Source of the DNA: Mesorhizobium xinjiangense | GTDB lineage: Bacteria > Pseudomonadota > Alphaproteobacteria > Rhizobiales > Rhizobiaceae | NCBI RefSeq assembly: GCF_009749525.1 | Contig: NZ_WOAC01000023.1 | Location: 1-64,000 of the forward strand | Length of the DNA: 64,000 nucleotides | Direction of reading: 5' to 3' | In this document: piece after piece, positions 8,296-16,634 of the stretch | Layout of the letters: each line of letters begins with the position of its first letter | How positions within the stretch are numbered: position 1 is the first letter of the stretch | Program-made: the position numbers and the translations under genes | The notes under the pieces: model-generated | Told to the model about the DNA's origin: nothing | What the model saw: only the letters and a program-made list of their open reading frames with translations | The model's database searches: none

Positions 8296-8724
8296 TCACG
8301 GTTCCGGCGGAACGGCTCCGGATCCGCCGCCGGAGAAATAGGTCTTGAGATAGCCGAGGATGGTATTGCGGGTCTCCTCATCCTGCTCCGGCATGCCCTG
8401 TTCTTCCACCATCCAGGCCCAGATATCGTCCCAGCGCTCGTCGCTCAGATGCTGCTGTCTCACCATCGCGATCGAGTGACAGGCCGAGCACAGATAAAAG
8501 GTCTCTTCGGCACCCGGCGCATCCGGTAATCCGCCCAGCCTCGGATTGCCGGGCGGTGATTCTTTTTGGGCGGAAGGAGAGTGCGGCAGGATGCGGCGCA
8601 TGGGGTCGTAGCCCTGGTCGGCGCCGGCCGGCCTCTCCTGCGCGAGAGCGGCACAAACCCCGGCAACGATCAGCAACGGCACCAGCAGAATCACCCCGCG
8701 CTGGCGCGGTCGGGCCGGTGACAT
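8296..8724 (-). CDS. Mono-haem c-type cytochrome, SorB-like subunit of sulfite dehydrogenase
   Basis: A 142-residue exported protein with an N-terminal signal (ILLVPLLIVAGVCAALAQ, to about residue 29), a single haem-binding motif CSACH at 79-83 and a probable axial Met in QGMPEQ (about 111). It lies directly downstream of the molybdenum enzyme: its ribosome site GAGG overlaps that gene's TGA, so the two are translationally coupled. In SorAB systems the cytochrome takes electrons from SorA and passes them to the respiratory chain. The role is inferred from this pairing. The ATG at 8724 is preferred over an upstream TTG at 8742. Confidence 0.82.
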   Translation of the reverse strand: MSPARPRQRGVILLVPLLIVAGVCAALAQERPAGADQGYDPMRRILPHSPSAQKESPPGNPRLGGLPDAPGAEETFYLCSACHSIAMVRQQHLSDERWDDIWAWMVEEQGMPEQDEETRNTILGYLKTYFSGGGSGAVPPEP

Positions 8725-8731
8725 GCGGGCC

Positions 8732-10072
8732 TCAAACGGCAAAGATCGCGACCCGGTGGATCATGTTGTTGCCGTAGCCGCGCGGGTTCCAGCCCGGCGT
8801 CACCGGTGGTTGCATGACGCCATTGCCGTCGGTCGCGCGCGACCAGACCTCATAATAGCCCGCTTCACGAGGCGTGACGTCCGCGCGCCAGCGTTGCCAG
8901 GCATACCTGTTCGGCGGTGCGTCGAGTTCCGCTTGCTGCCATGTCTGGCCGAAGTCGAGCGAGACATGCATGGCCTGCACATCGCCATTGCCGGCCCAGG
9001 CATGGCCGCGTATCCGGGTCGGTTGCCCGACAGGAACCTCGACACCGGTCTGCGGCGCGGTGATGAGCGATTTGACCGGCATGGTGGTCAGGATTTCCAT
9101 GTCCTGTTCGGGCACTTCCGTGCCCGGTGCCACCGGGTAGGCCGGCAGGCGATAGGAGTAGCCGCCCATCTTCCGCCCGTCATGGACCTTGTCGCGCACC
9201 CAGATGCGGGTCAGGAATTTCTGCGAGGCTGATCCCGGATAACCGGGAATGACCAGCCGCAGCGGAAAGCCGTGCAACGCCGGCAGGTCTTCGCCGTTCA
9301 TCGCCCAGGCGATCAGGCATTCCGGCTCCTGCGCCTTTTCGATCGGCACGCCGCGCGAGATGACGACCTTGTCCATGTCGCCGGAAATGTCGACATCGTT
9401 GCCATAGTGGCCCGTATAGACGGCGCCGGATTTGAGACCGACCTTGGCCAATACGTCGCTGAGACGCACGCCAGTCCATTCGGGGCAGCCGACGGCACCC
9501 ACGGTCCACTGGTTGCCCGACGCACCGGGATCGAAGAAGGCGCGGCCATTGCCGCCGCATTCCAGCACCAGTGCCAGCGTGACCGTCTCGAACTCGCTCT
9601 TCAGATCGTCGAGGCTGAGTTCAAGCGGGTTTTCCACCTCACCGTCGACCGTCAACGTCCAGCCTTGCGCGTCCATGTCGAGCGCGCTTTGCGGGATCAG
9701 GCCGTTGGAGCGGATGAAGAGCCGCGAATAGGGGGTGACGTCGTCGTCGAGCAGATGGGCCGGTGTTTCGGCGTTGAGCGGTCGTTCATTGAGCAGCGTC
9801 AGTCCGTCCTTCTCGCCCATATGCTTTGCGCCGGTATCCTGTGCCAGCGCCACGGGGACGACGCCGGCGGGCAGGTTGCGATGAAACGGGATTGCCGCGC
9901 CGAGGGCCGTGCCCATTGCTGCAAGACCCGCACCCTTCAAAAATCCGCGCCTGTCGGGGCAGGGCACGCGCCCGAAGAGCCTCTGGTCGGCTGTGTCGGG
10001 ATCGTCCTCATAGGCCTTCCGGATGCCGGCATGATCAAGCCGCTCCTCGGGCCTCGTTTGATGAGTAGCCAT
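8732..10072 (-). CDS. Tat-exported molybdopterin sulfite dehydrogenase (SorA-like)
   Basis: A member of the sulfite oxidase family; the likely reaction is oxidation of sulfite to sulfate in the periplasm. The 446 residues carry a Tat motif RRGFLKGAG at 41-49, after an unusually long 40-residue leader, with cleavage near ALAQ (about 78). The oxidoreductase Mo-binding domain (about 115-300) contains the Mo-ligating Cys172 in LECGGNGR. The C-terminal Mo-co dimerisation domain (about 315-440) includes HAWAGNGDVQAMHVSLDFG. A strong GGGAGG precedes the ATG. The haem partner gene follows directly. It could instead act on another sulfoxide-like substrate, but the cytochrome pairing favours SorA. Confidence 0.88.
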   Translation of the reverse strand: MATHQTRPEERLDHAGIRKAYEDDPDTADQRLFGRVPCPDRRGFLKGAGLAAMGTALGAAIPFHRNLPAGVVPVALAQDTGAKHMGEKDGLTLLNERPLNAETPAHLLDDDVTPYSRLFIRSNGLIPQSALDMDAQGWTLTVDGEVENPLELSLDDLKSEFETVTLALVLECGGNGRAFFDPGASGNQWTVGAVGCPEWTGVRLSDVLAKVGLKSGAVYTGHYGNDVDISGDMDKVVISRGVPIEKAQEPECLIAWAMNGEDLPALHGFPLRLVIPGYPGSASQKFLTRIWVRDKVHDGRKMGGYSYRLPAYPVAPGTEVPEQDMEILTTMPVKSLITAPQTGVEVPVGQPTRIRGHAWAGNGDVQAMHVSLDFGQTWQQAELDAPPNRYAWQRWRADVTPREAGYYEVWSRATDGNGVMQPPVTPGWNPRGYGNNMIHRVAIFAV

Positions 10073-10268
10073 GCTCGCCTCCCTGCTTGGGTGTTGGTGG
10101 CCTCTCGTCGTCCGCGACTCTACCAGCCGGTGCAGCCGTGCAGAAGTAAATTAGCTCTGTCGAATTTTATGCATGAACGGCTGACCAGTGGCATGGTCCT
10201 GCGTGGCGCTTTCCAGGCGGCGCCACTCTTATTCCCATAGGCCGACCGTCCGCCGGCGTCCGGAGCCC

Positions 10269-10406
10269 TCAGTCGGCCGCATTGGATTCTTCGGTCGTTG
10301 CCGTCGACTGCGTCGGCGCCTCATTCTGCGAAGGAACGAGGAAGAAGACGATGATCAGGATCGCCAGCACGACCGCCAGTATCGAAATCCATCTGTTCAT
10401 ATTCAT
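10269..10406 (-). CDS. Tiny single-span membrane protein
   Basis: A 45-residue product, MNMNRWISILAVVLAILIIV..., with one transmembrane helix (about 6-24) and a polar, acidic tail (EEEsNAAD-like end). A good ribosome site, AAGGAAGGG, lies 4-6 bases before the ATG at 10406. Longer open frames to 10649 are unsupported. Function unknown. Confidence 0.55.
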   Translation of the reverse strand: MNMNRWISILAVVLAILIIVFFLVPSQNEAPTQSTATTEESNAAD

Positions 10407-10762
10407 AGCACCCTTCCTTGCTACACCAGTTGGTGACGACGAGGCGGGAGCCACAACAAAACCGTGCGGGTTTGCAGCCCACCCGGTCGAAACGTGGTGT
10501 AGCCGCTTGTGTTGTGGGCGCGATGATAGCGCAAAATCACCGCGCGATCGAACAGGGTCGGCGAGCCCGGCCAGTGCTCGACGATGAGGACCTGGGATAT
10601 GGGTCGATGGAGGCCCGGACGTGGGCGACAAAACCGACGTCCGGGCCACTTCGGGAACGCCACTTCCATGGTTCGACGAAAACCAACACCCGCTTGCCGA
10701 TGGTGAAACGAAATTCCAGCTTACGCAGTCGAGCGTTTTGGTTGCGACCTTTGTTCGCTCCT
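10407..10762. other. 356-bp stretch without a supported gene
   Basis: The only clear structure is an 11-bp perfect inverted repeat, GGCCCGGACGT (10612-10622) with ACGTCCGGGCC (10637-10647), separated by 14 bases. It might act as a hairpin terminator or operator. Open frames crossing it have no start signals and no recognisable family. Confidence 0.5.
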
Positions 10763-10999
10763 TTAATTGTTTTCCGGGTTCGTTTCAGCCTGGAACGCCA
10801 GAATGGTAACCTTGATGATGGCGAACAGCGCAGGAATTGCGATCAGAATGCCGAGAGAGGTCGTGGCATAAGTTCCAAAGTGAAGAAGGCCCGAGACGGA
10901 CCAAACCATTGCCGCCGCGATTACGATTATCTCGATCGCCACGAAGACCGAGACGGAGATGAAGCTCAACAGGCTCCAGAAGTTGATAACACGTTTCAT
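10763..10999 (-). CDS. Small two-helix membrane protein, hypothetical
   Basis: A 78-residue protein beginning MKRVINFWSLLSFISVSVF, with two or three hydrophobic segments (about 7-32 and 42-70) and a polar tail ending ETNPENN. AGGAAATTCC precedes the ATG at 10999; an upstream in-frame start at 11020 is less likely. Lower GC than its neighbours. No family recognised. Confidence 0.65.
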   Translation of the reverse strand: MKRVINFWSLLSFISVSVFVAIEIIVIAAAMVWSVSGLLHFGTYATTSLGILIAIPALFAIIKVTILAFQAETNPENN

Positions 11000-11119
11000 G
11001 GGAATTTCCTGCCCGTACACGCGGACGTGACGAGAGCGTCAGCCATGTCGATGACTGACCGGAAAGGCGCACGGGTATTTCGTCGCCCTGTTGACAAAGC
11101 CCGATCGGTGCCGGGATCG

Positions 11120-11476
11120 TCAGGCTGTCAGCGGCGGTGCGCGGGCGCGGTGCGACGCGTTGGTGGTGGAGAAACGGCTTGCGGGAAGGACGGCGGCACG
11201 AGCCGGCCGAACCGCATCATTCAGCCGGAGGATGGGTTGCGCCGGAAGCGACGGGTCGCCGGGGCTCGTTCCTGCCTTTGGCAACTGATGTCGTGCCATC
11301 GCCTCGGCATGCGGGGCGACTTCTCGGACGATGGTCGAGACGGAATGGTGGTTGAGGCTTGCGAGGCGCGGCTCGCCCGGTGCGAAGATTTCCGGCGGAC
11401 TATGCCGCCCGGGAAGACCCAGGCAGAGGACTACCAGGAGCAGGACGCAAGCACGGCGCAACAGGAGCGGTATCAT
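11120..11476 (-). CDS. Putative small secreted protein, hypothetical
   Basis: A 118-residue frame from the ATG at 11476 starts MIPLLLRRACVLLLVVLCLG, which looks like a signal peptide, followed by a Pro/Ala-rich, low-complexity mature part without cysteines. There is only a weak ribosome site and no recognisable domain. It may be a real short exported protein or a chance frame in GC-rich DNA. Confidence 0.35.
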   Translation of the reverse strand: MIPLLLRRACVLLLVVLCLGLPGRHSPPEIFAPGEPRLASLNHHSVSTIVREVAPHAEAMARHQLPKAGTSPGDPSLPAQPILRLNDAVRPARAAVLPASRFSTTNASHRARAPPLTA

Positions 11477-11794
11477 CGGATCATCCGCACGAAATCGCAT
11501 GCCTTTTATAGCAGGCCGACGTCCCGCGCCAGTGGCCGGATTGCAGCACTGCCATATCTGGCCGAGGGCACGACAGGCCTTTCGGCTGGTCCCTGTGACT
11601 GCATTGCCTGTCTACCCGCATGCCGGCTGAAACATGCGTGAAGGTCGATGCGCTGCGCCGGGCCCTTGACGAGCCATCAAGACCGTGGCGATCCACGCTA
11701 AAAGTTCGAAAAGCCGGGAACTCCTGTGAAGCCGATGGCCTATGAAACTCGGCACATTATATCGCTTAAGTGCTTTATTTTTTTGGGGTTTTCC
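11477..11794. other. 318-bp stretch between a small frame and tRNA-Lys
   Basis: No gene is supported. The part next to the tRNA (11771-11792, minus-strand reading AAAACCCCAAAAAAATAAAG) is A-rich and shows no stable hairpin. I see no clear terminator for the tRNA. Confidence 0.4.
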
Positions 11795-11870
11795 TGGTGA
11801 GCGCGCAGGGGCTCGAACCCTGGACCTACTGATTAAAAGTCAGTTGCTCTACCAGCTGAGCTACGCGCTC
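11795..11870 (-). tRNA. tRNA-Lys, anticodon TTT
   Basis: A 76-nt cloverleaf on the minus strand. The acceptor stem GAGCGCG pairs with CGCGCTC, the D-arm lies around AGCTCAGCTGGTAGAGC, and the anticodon loop CTTTTAA is on a 5-bp stem (ACTGA/TCAGT), giving anticodon TTT for lysine. The T-arm is around GGGTTCGAGCCC, and discriminator A plus encoded CCA (11795-11798) end the gene. Position 1 is 11870. Confidence 0.97.
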
Positions 11871-11907
11871 CCGAATGCCGCACGCTGCGGCCCGGAAAGT
11901 GCGGCGG

Positions 11908-11936
11908 AACATAGGGAGGCAGACTACGGCGGTCAA
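11908..11936 (-). promoter_or_regulatory. Sigma-70-type promoter of tRNA-Lys
   Basis: On the minus strand TTGACC (11931-11936) and TATGTT (11908-11913) are separated by exactly 17 bp, with the -10 element 37 bp before the tRNA. The -35 box lies inside the left 29-bp direct repeat, so an insertion at that repeat would change sequence just beyond the promoter. Confidence 0.65.
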
Positions 11937-11958
11937 CTGGAAAATCGGCGCAATTCAG
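11930..11958. repeat. 29-bp direct repeat, left copy (island boundary)
   Basis: The sequence CGGTCAACTGGAAAATCGGC... is identical over 29 bp to 14263-14291. The two copies bracket the HxlR and NmrA genes. This is consistent with an attachment-site or recombination duplication; no integrase is present inside. Leftward similarity continues weakly (AGGCNGACTA). Confidence 0.85.
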
Positions 11959-12307
11959 ATCCCGTGTTGTTCCTTGAAAACGCAACCGGCACGTTGTTTC
12001 CTGAGTGTGCCGCGGGTCATTCATGTTGGGCGTGGGCGTCGATGACGCAGACCCTGGGCGCGCTTAGGGATTTCGGCCCCGGTGACATTCGGGAAATTGA
12101 GGATGGCAAGTGTGCGCAGATGCAGCCTGCCAGCATCGGCTCCAGCCGTCGGTAAGCGGCGACCCTTCAGCGATGATCGGACTCAAGTCGTGCGCTTTCG
12201 GTCCCTTCCTGTTGGCGCCGACAGCGCCAGCCGTTCGGTGGCATCTGGCGATTACTTGGTGAAATTGGAGAGCGGTGAGGCAGACACCACACCAAAAACC
12301 TCTGCCG
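11959..12307. other. 349-bp stretch inside the direct repeats, no gene found
   Basis: Both strands hold only short frames without start signals or recognisable protein families. It may be the downstream region of the HxlR gene or residual sequence from an earlier insertion. Confidence 0.4.
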
Positions 12308-12826
12308 TCATCTACATCGCTCGGTCGTCCCGCGGCCTGCCTTGCCGTGCGACACACGCCAGCGAACCAGATCGTCAGCGCCAGGACCCGCTTCTATGGC
12401 CAGATCTATCGGGTCCACCATTTCATCCGTGACCTCGTCGATGAAAGCCCATCCAACCTCAGCCCCGGTCTTTCGATTCACGAATTTCATTGGCGGTGCT
12501 GAAGTGCCGGAGACTTCGAGGCAATCACCGACCTTGGCGAGCACGAACATCACAGGAGCGATCTGCTTGCCTTTCTTAGTCAAGACGTATTCGAACCGTT
12601 CTGGTTTCAACTGATAGCGTCGCCGTTCAATCAAGCCGTTCGCTTCCAGGTGCTTCAATCGGTCGCTGAGCGTCGCATTGGTGACACCAGTGGAACGACG
12701 AAAATCGTCGTAGCGGCTCAGGCCGCAAAAGAGGTCGCGCAGGATCAGAACCCCCCAGCGATCGCCGACCGCGGCCATCACTCCGGCGATCGAGCACACC
12801 ATTCCGTCGAAGGACTTCGAGCGCAT
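12308..12826 (-). CDS. HxlR-family transcriptional regulator
   Basis: A 172-residue protein with an HxlR winged-helix domain (about 8-105): GDRWGVLILRDLFCG, then the recognition region STGVTNATLSDRLKHLEANG and the wing RRRYQLKPERFEYVLTKKG. The C-terminal extension of about 65 residues is unusually long. Cys11 lies 13 residues before Trp24, the spacing of the redox-sensing Cys in QorR/HypR-type members (C...GGKW). It is divergent from an NmrA-family oxidoreductase, like the ytfH/ytfG pair in enterobacteria, so redox or electrophile control of that gene is likely but inferred. The ATG at 12826 is preferred; the in-frame codon at 12862 is TTG. Confidence 0.9.
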   Translation of the reverse strand: MRSKSFDGMVCSIAGVMAAVGDRWGVLILRDLFCGLSRYDDFRRSTGVTNATLSDRLKHLEANGLIERRRYQLKPERFEYVLTKKGKQIAPVMFVLAKVGDCLEVSGTSAPPMKFVNRKTGAEVGWAFIDEVTDEMVDPIDLAIEAGPGADDLVRWRVSHGKAGRGTTERCR

Positions 12827-12875
12827 GAACCATTCCCGTTTTGTGTGCCAGATCTTGTCCAAGAGCCAGTCAATA

Positions 12876-12894
12876 AACTCTCATAATCAGAGTT
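12876..12894. promoter_or_regulatory. Palindromic operator 1 of the HxlR/NmrA unit
   Basis: AACTCT-N7-AGAGTT, 50 bp upstream of the HxlR start. It has the same arms and spacer length as the site at 13020-13038, strongly suggesting a dimeric-regulator binding site. Confidence 0.7.
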
Positions 12895-13019
12895 AATTTA
12901 GATCGGCAATCCAACAAACTCAATCCGGCTTTGCACACGCCATACGCCACGTGCGGGGCGAGTCAGGTTGTGCTTAGGCAGCGCCTGTCGGAGCCAACGA
13001 ACCCCTTGCCCAAATATAT

Positions 13020-13038
13020 AACTCTTATTATAAGAGTT
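13020..13038. promoter_or_regulatory. Palindromic operator 2 of the HxlR/NmrA unit
   Basis: AACTCTTATTATAAGAGTT, a near-perfect palindrome (extended arms TAACTCTTA/TAAGAGTTA), 117 bp upstream of the NmrA-family gene. It shares the AACTCT-N7-AGAGTT pattern with operator 1, as expected for autoregulation plus control of the divergent target. Confidence 0.75.
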
Positions 13039-13154
13039 ACATCGCATTCGGTCAGGGCGACGCCTGCGAGTGCACCACGGGCGCGACCGATTCTCGGCAG
13101 GGCCAGCCGGTGAGCGCTTGAATTTACTGTCCAGTCAATCGCAAGGAGACAACA

Positions 13155-14252
13155 ATGCCCTCCCACCCCATCTCCAAGATATTTGTCGTCGGCGGCACCG
13201 GTGCCCAGGGCTTGCCCGTGATTGGCGCTCTGGTAGCAGACAAGAAATATGCTGTCCGCGCTCTCAGCCGAGACCCGGGTTCCCGCCGGGCCAAGGCCCT
13301 GCTTGAGCTAGGCAACGTCGAAATTTTTGAGGGGACCTTCGCCGACGAATCTACACTGCGGGAAGGATTCCGAGGTTGCGACGGGGCATACATAAATATC
13401 GATGGGTTCAACACCGGCGAAAAGACCGAGATGTATTGGGCCATCCGTAGCTACGAGATCGCCATTGAAGAAGGCGTAAAATTCTTCGTGTATGGAAATC
13501 TTGACTTCGCGCTCAAGAAGGCCGGTTATGATTCCAGGTTTCGTACCGGTCATTATGACGGCAAGGGCCGGATAGCCGAATGGATCCTGTGGCAGAATCA
13601 GGCGAATAGGGACCGAATGGGCGCGGCGGTGTTCACCACGGGCCCGTACATGGAGATGGCGATCTCGGCAATGACGCCCATGACTCCGTCTGTGGAAGAC
13701 GGTGTCGTGACCTGGCGGGTTCCGCTCGGCGACGGAGCCGTACCGCACGTCGCTCTCGATGATTGTGGCTATTATGCTCGCTGGCTCTTCGACAATGCGG
13801 AGCGGGCCAACGGCATGAATCTGGAGGTCGCTATCGAGCATGTCGGATATCGGGAACTCGCCACGGCGTTCGAAAACGTAACGGGGCATCCGGCGAAGTA
13901 CATCGATACCGATTTGGAGGACTACTGGAGTGGCGGCCCGCTTAGCAGAGCGGCTCGGATGCCGGCCGGTTACAACGCCGATCCGTCCGACAAGAGCACC
14001 ATGAGCGTTCAGGATAACTTCACGGGCTTCTGGAACATCTGGAAGTACGGGGTGGTCCAGCGGGACTACGCGCTTCTGGACGAGATTCATCCTAACCGCA
14101 TCAAGAGTGTCGAAGAATGGCTTAGGCGCGAAGATCAGCTTGGGCGGGAGCTTGGCAAAGGGGGGCTTTGGGAAAGGCTCCAACCCGAGAACCTGTACTC
14201 AGCGCCTCCTGTGCTAAAAGTGTCGGAAGATGGGCGGAAAGGCCGACTATAG
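13155..14252 (+). CDS. NmrA-like NAD(P)-binding oxidoreductase
   Basis: A 365-residue atypical short-chain dehydrogenase of the NmrA/HSCARG type. The glycine motif GGTGAQG at 13-19 follows the first strand (KIFVVGG), and basic residues after the second strand (ALSRDPGSRRAK) suggest NADPH preference. The Tyr/Lys catalytic pair of classical SDRs is not evident, so it may be a sensor or a quinone/enone reductase. AAGGAG precedes the ATG. Divergent from the HxlR regulator with shared operators, it is probably induced by that regulator's signal. The stop lies 10 bp before the right direct repeat. Slightly lower GC than the flanking core genes fits acquisition. Confidence 0.85.
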   Translation: MPSHPISKIFVVGGTGAQGLPVIGALVADKKYAVRALSRDPGSRRAKALLELGNVEIFEGTFADESTLREGFRGCDGAYINIDGFNTGEKTEMYWAIRSYEIAIEEGVKFFVYGNLDFALKKAGYDSRFRTGHYDGKGRIAEWILWQNQANRDRMGAAVFTTGPYMEMAISAMTPMTPSVEDGVVTWRVPLGDGAVPHVALDDCGYYARWLFDNAERANGMNLEVAIEHVGYRELATAFENVTGHPAKYIDTDLEDYWSGGPLSRAARMPAGYNADPSDKSTMSVQDNFTGFWNIWKYGVVQRDYALLDEIHPNRIKSVEEWLRREDQLGRELGKGGLWERLQPENLYSAPPVLKVSEDGRKGRL

Positions 14253-14262
14253 CGGTCCACGC

Positions 14263-14291
14263 CGGTCAACTGGAAAATCGGCGCAATTCAG
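14263..14291. repeat. 29-bp direct repeat, right copy (island boundary)
   Basis: Exact second copy of 11930-11958. Compared with the left copy it has about ten extra bases (CACGCCGGTC) within the wider, weaker similarity to its left. Sequence to the right belongs to the ccdA upstream region. Confidence 0.85.
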
Positions 14292-14403
14292 CTCCAGTTG
14301 CCCGGCGATCCGACAAGACTTGAGGCAATATGCCCACCAAACGGTGATTGGCGCGCGTTGCGGCGCGGGTTTATAGGGGCATGCGGGCCGGTCGACGGGC
14401 CGC

Positions 14404-15183
14404 ATGAAGCAACAACGAGGCAGCGTGGCAATGGCGGTTGCAATGGATATCGGCTATTTCAGTGCGGTCGGGGCCGGGGCGCTGTCCTTCCTGTCGCCCT
14501 GCGTGCTGCCGCTGGTGCCGCCCTATCTGTGCTACATGGCCGGCGTCTCGGTCGAGGATTTCCGCCAGGACGCCGGGGGCGCGACCCGGGCGCACACGCG
14601 CCTGGCGCTTGTTGCCGCTTCGGTTGCCTTCGTGCTCGGGTTTTCGACCGTCTTCGTGGCGCTCGGGGCCGGCGCGTCGACGATCGGCGGGCTGTTGCGC
14701 GTGTGGCAGGAGCCGCTGGCCATCATTGCCGGCCTTGTCATCATCGTCATGGGGCTGAATTTTCTCGGCGTCCTGCGCATTCCGTTCCTGTCGCGCGAGG
14801 CGCGTTTCCAGACGGGCCAGCGTCCGGCCGGAGCTCTGGCCGCCTATGTCATGGGGCTGGCCTTCGCCTTCGGCTGGACGCCGTGCATCGGCCCGGTCCT
14901 CGGTCCCATCCTCACGCTGGCCGGTGGCCGGGAAACGGTCGGCGAGGGGGCGTTCATGCTGCTGGCCTATTCGCTCGGCCTCGGCATACCCTTCATTGTC
15001 GCGGCGATCTTTTCCGGCGCCTTCATGCGCTTCCTGACACGTTTTCGCACCCATCTCGGGCGGGTCGAGAAGGTAATGGGCGGGCTGCTGGTGGTCGCCG
15101 GCGTCCTGTTTATGACCGGCGGCGTGCAGACCATGTCCTATTGGCTGCTGGAGACGTTTCCGGTACTCGGCCAGCTCGGCTGA
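14404..15183 (+). CDS. ccdA: Cytochrome c biogenesis protein CcdA (DsbD transmembrane family)
   Basis: An inner-membrane thiol transporter that moves reducing equivalents from cytoplasmic thioredoxin to periplasmic apocytochromes. The 259 residues hold six predicted helices, with redox cysteines in the paired motifs [15 protein letters not shown] (Cys33) and [13 protein letters not shown] (Cys161). Alternative ATGs at 14431 and 14443 are equally plausible starts (GAGG lies upstream of 14431), giving 250 or 246 residues. No other cytochrome c maturation gene is adjacent; the nearest c-type cytochrome is the SorB-like gene 6 kb away. Confidence 0.92.
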   Translation: MKQQRGSVAMAVAMDIGYFSAVGAGALSFLSPCVLPLVPPYLCYMAGVSVEDFRQDAGGATRAHTRLALVAASVAFVLGFSTVFVALGAGASTIGGLLRVWQEPLAIIAGLVIIVMGLNFLGVLRIPFLSREARFQTGQRPAGALAAYVMGLAFAFGWTPCIGPVLGPILTLAGGRETVGEGAFMLLAYSLGLGIPFIVAAIFSGAFMRFLTRFRTHLGRVEKVMGGLLVVAGVLFMTGGVQTMSYWLLETFPVLGQLG

Positions 15184-15260
15184 AGCACGATTGGCGAGGC
15201 GGGCGCGGCAATGATACAGATTGTGCGATTCCCGTGAAATTGAAGCATTCGGACACGACT

Positions 15261-16634
15261 ATGAGCGAACGGACCTGCCTATCGATCATCCTGGCTGCGG
15301 GCGAGGGCACACGCATGAAAAGCGCGCTGCCGAAAGTACTGCACAAGGTGGCGGGGTTGCCGATGGTCGGCCATGTCGTCAAGGCGGCGCTGGAGGCCGG
15401 CAGCACGGCGGTGGCGGCCGTGGTCGGACATGGCGCAGAGGCCGTAGCCGATGAGGTGCGCACCGCCAGTCCGGATGCCGCCGTATCCGTGCAGGACAAA
15501 CGCCTCGGCACGGCACATGCCGTTCTGGCCGCCCGCGAGGCCATCGCGGCCGGCTATGACGATATCCTGATCATGTTCGGCGACACGCCGCTCGTCGAGC
15601 CGGCTGCGCTCGGCCGGGCGCGCGCCCTGCTGGCCGAGGGCGCGGCGGTCGCCGTGATGGGCTTTCGCACCGACCGGCCCAATGGCTACGGCCGCCTGAT
15701 CGAGAAGGATGGCGAGCTCGAGGCGATCCGCGAGGAGCGCGACTGCACGGACGAGGAACGCGCCATCAATTTCTGCAACGGCGGCTTGATGGCGATCGAC
15801 GGCCGCCTGGCGCTGGACCTGATAGAGGCTGTCGGCAACGGCAACGCCAAGGGCGAATATTATCTGACCGACATCGTCGAGATCGCCCGCGCGCGCGGTC
15901 TCCATGTCGGTGCGGCGGAAGTCGCCTTCGACAATGTTCTGGGCGTCAACACGATGGCGGAACTGGCCGAGGCCGAAGCGCTCTGGCAGGCACGGCGGCG
16001 CCAGGACCTGCTCTTGTCGGGCGTTACGATGATCGATCCGGCGACCGTCTATCTCTCCCACGACACCAAGATCGGCGCCGACACGCTGATCGAACCAAAC
16101 GTCTTTTTCGGGCCGGGCGTGAGCGTTGCGGGCGGGGCGATCATTCACGCCTTTTCGCATCTCACCCAGGCCCGGCTCGGTGAAGGGGCGGAGATCGGGC
16201 CGTTTGCCCGCCTGCGCCCCGGTGCCGATCTCGCCGAGGGTTCCAAGGTCGGCAATTTCTGCGAGATCAAGGCGGCTCATGTCGGGCCCGGCGCCAAGGT
16301 CAATCATCTGTCCTATATCGGCGACGCGACGGTGGGCGCGAAGGCCAATATCGGGGCCGGTACGATCACCTGCAATTATGACGGCTACAATAAATATCGC
16401 ACCGAGATCGGCGCCGGCGCCTTCATCGGCTCGAACACCTCCCTCGTGGCGCCGGTGAGCGTCGGCAATTCGGCCTATGTGGCCTCGGGAAGCGTCGTCA
16501 CGGATGACGTGCCTGACGATGCGCTCGCCTTCGGCCGGGCGCGGCAGACGACGAAGGAGGGCAGGGCGCGCGACTTGCGGGCGCGCTATCAGGCCGAAAA
16601 GGACCGCCGTCGGGCGGAGAAATCCAAGGCATAA
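15261..16634 (+). CDS. glmU: Bifunctional GlcNAc-1-P uridyltransferase / GlcN-1-P acetyltransferase
   Basis: Makes UDP-N-acetylglucosamine for peptidoglycan and lipopolysaccharide by acetylating GlcN-1-P and then adding UMP. The 457 residues match the family length. The N-terminal uridyltransferase (1-about 230) has [19 protein letters not shown], and the linker is followed by a left-handed beta-helix acetyltransferase (about 250-440) with [11 protein letters not shown] and [12 protein letters not shown]. The ATG at 15261 is placed by the family N-terminus [11 protein letters not shown]; the frame is open far upstream without function. glmS follows 128 bp later, so the two UDP-GlcNAc genes are probably co-transcribed. 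Confidence 0.97.
   Translation: MSERTCLSIILAAGEGTRMKSALPKVLHKVAGLPMVGHVVKAALEAGSTAVAAVVGHGAEAVADEVRTASPDAAVSVQDKRLGTAHAVLAAREAIAAGYDDILIMFGDTPLVEPAALGRARALLAEGAAVAVMGFRTDRPNGYGRLIEKDGELEAIREERDCTDEERAINFCNGGLMAIDGRLALDLIEAVGNGNAKGEYYLTDIVEIARARGLHVGAAEVAFDNVLGVNTMAELAEAEALWQARRRQDLLLSGVTMIDPATVYLSHDTKIGADTLIEPNVFFGPGVSVAGGAIIHAFSHLTQARLGEGAEIGPFARLRPGADLAEGSKVGNFCEIKAAHVGPGAKVNHLSYIGDATVGAKANIGAGTITCNYDGYNKYRTEIGAGAFIGSNTSLVAPVSVGNSAYVASGSVVTDDVPDDALAFGRARQTTKEGRARDLRARYQAEKDRRRAEKSKA

Noticed and set aside
10418-11641. 407-codon plus-strand frame over the small membrane genes
   Set aside because: Low-complexity charged composition, no start signal, and it contradicts better-supported short minus-strand genes.
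11795-11958. Classical integration of the HxlR/NmrA module into the 3' end of tRNA-Lys
   Set aside because: The direct repeat lies upstream of the tRNA 5' end and does not contain tRNA sequence, and there is no integrase gene.
14298-15260. Upstream extension of the glmU frame
   Set aside because: It overlaps ccdA in another frame and adds 321 residues not found in GlmU; the true start is at 15261.
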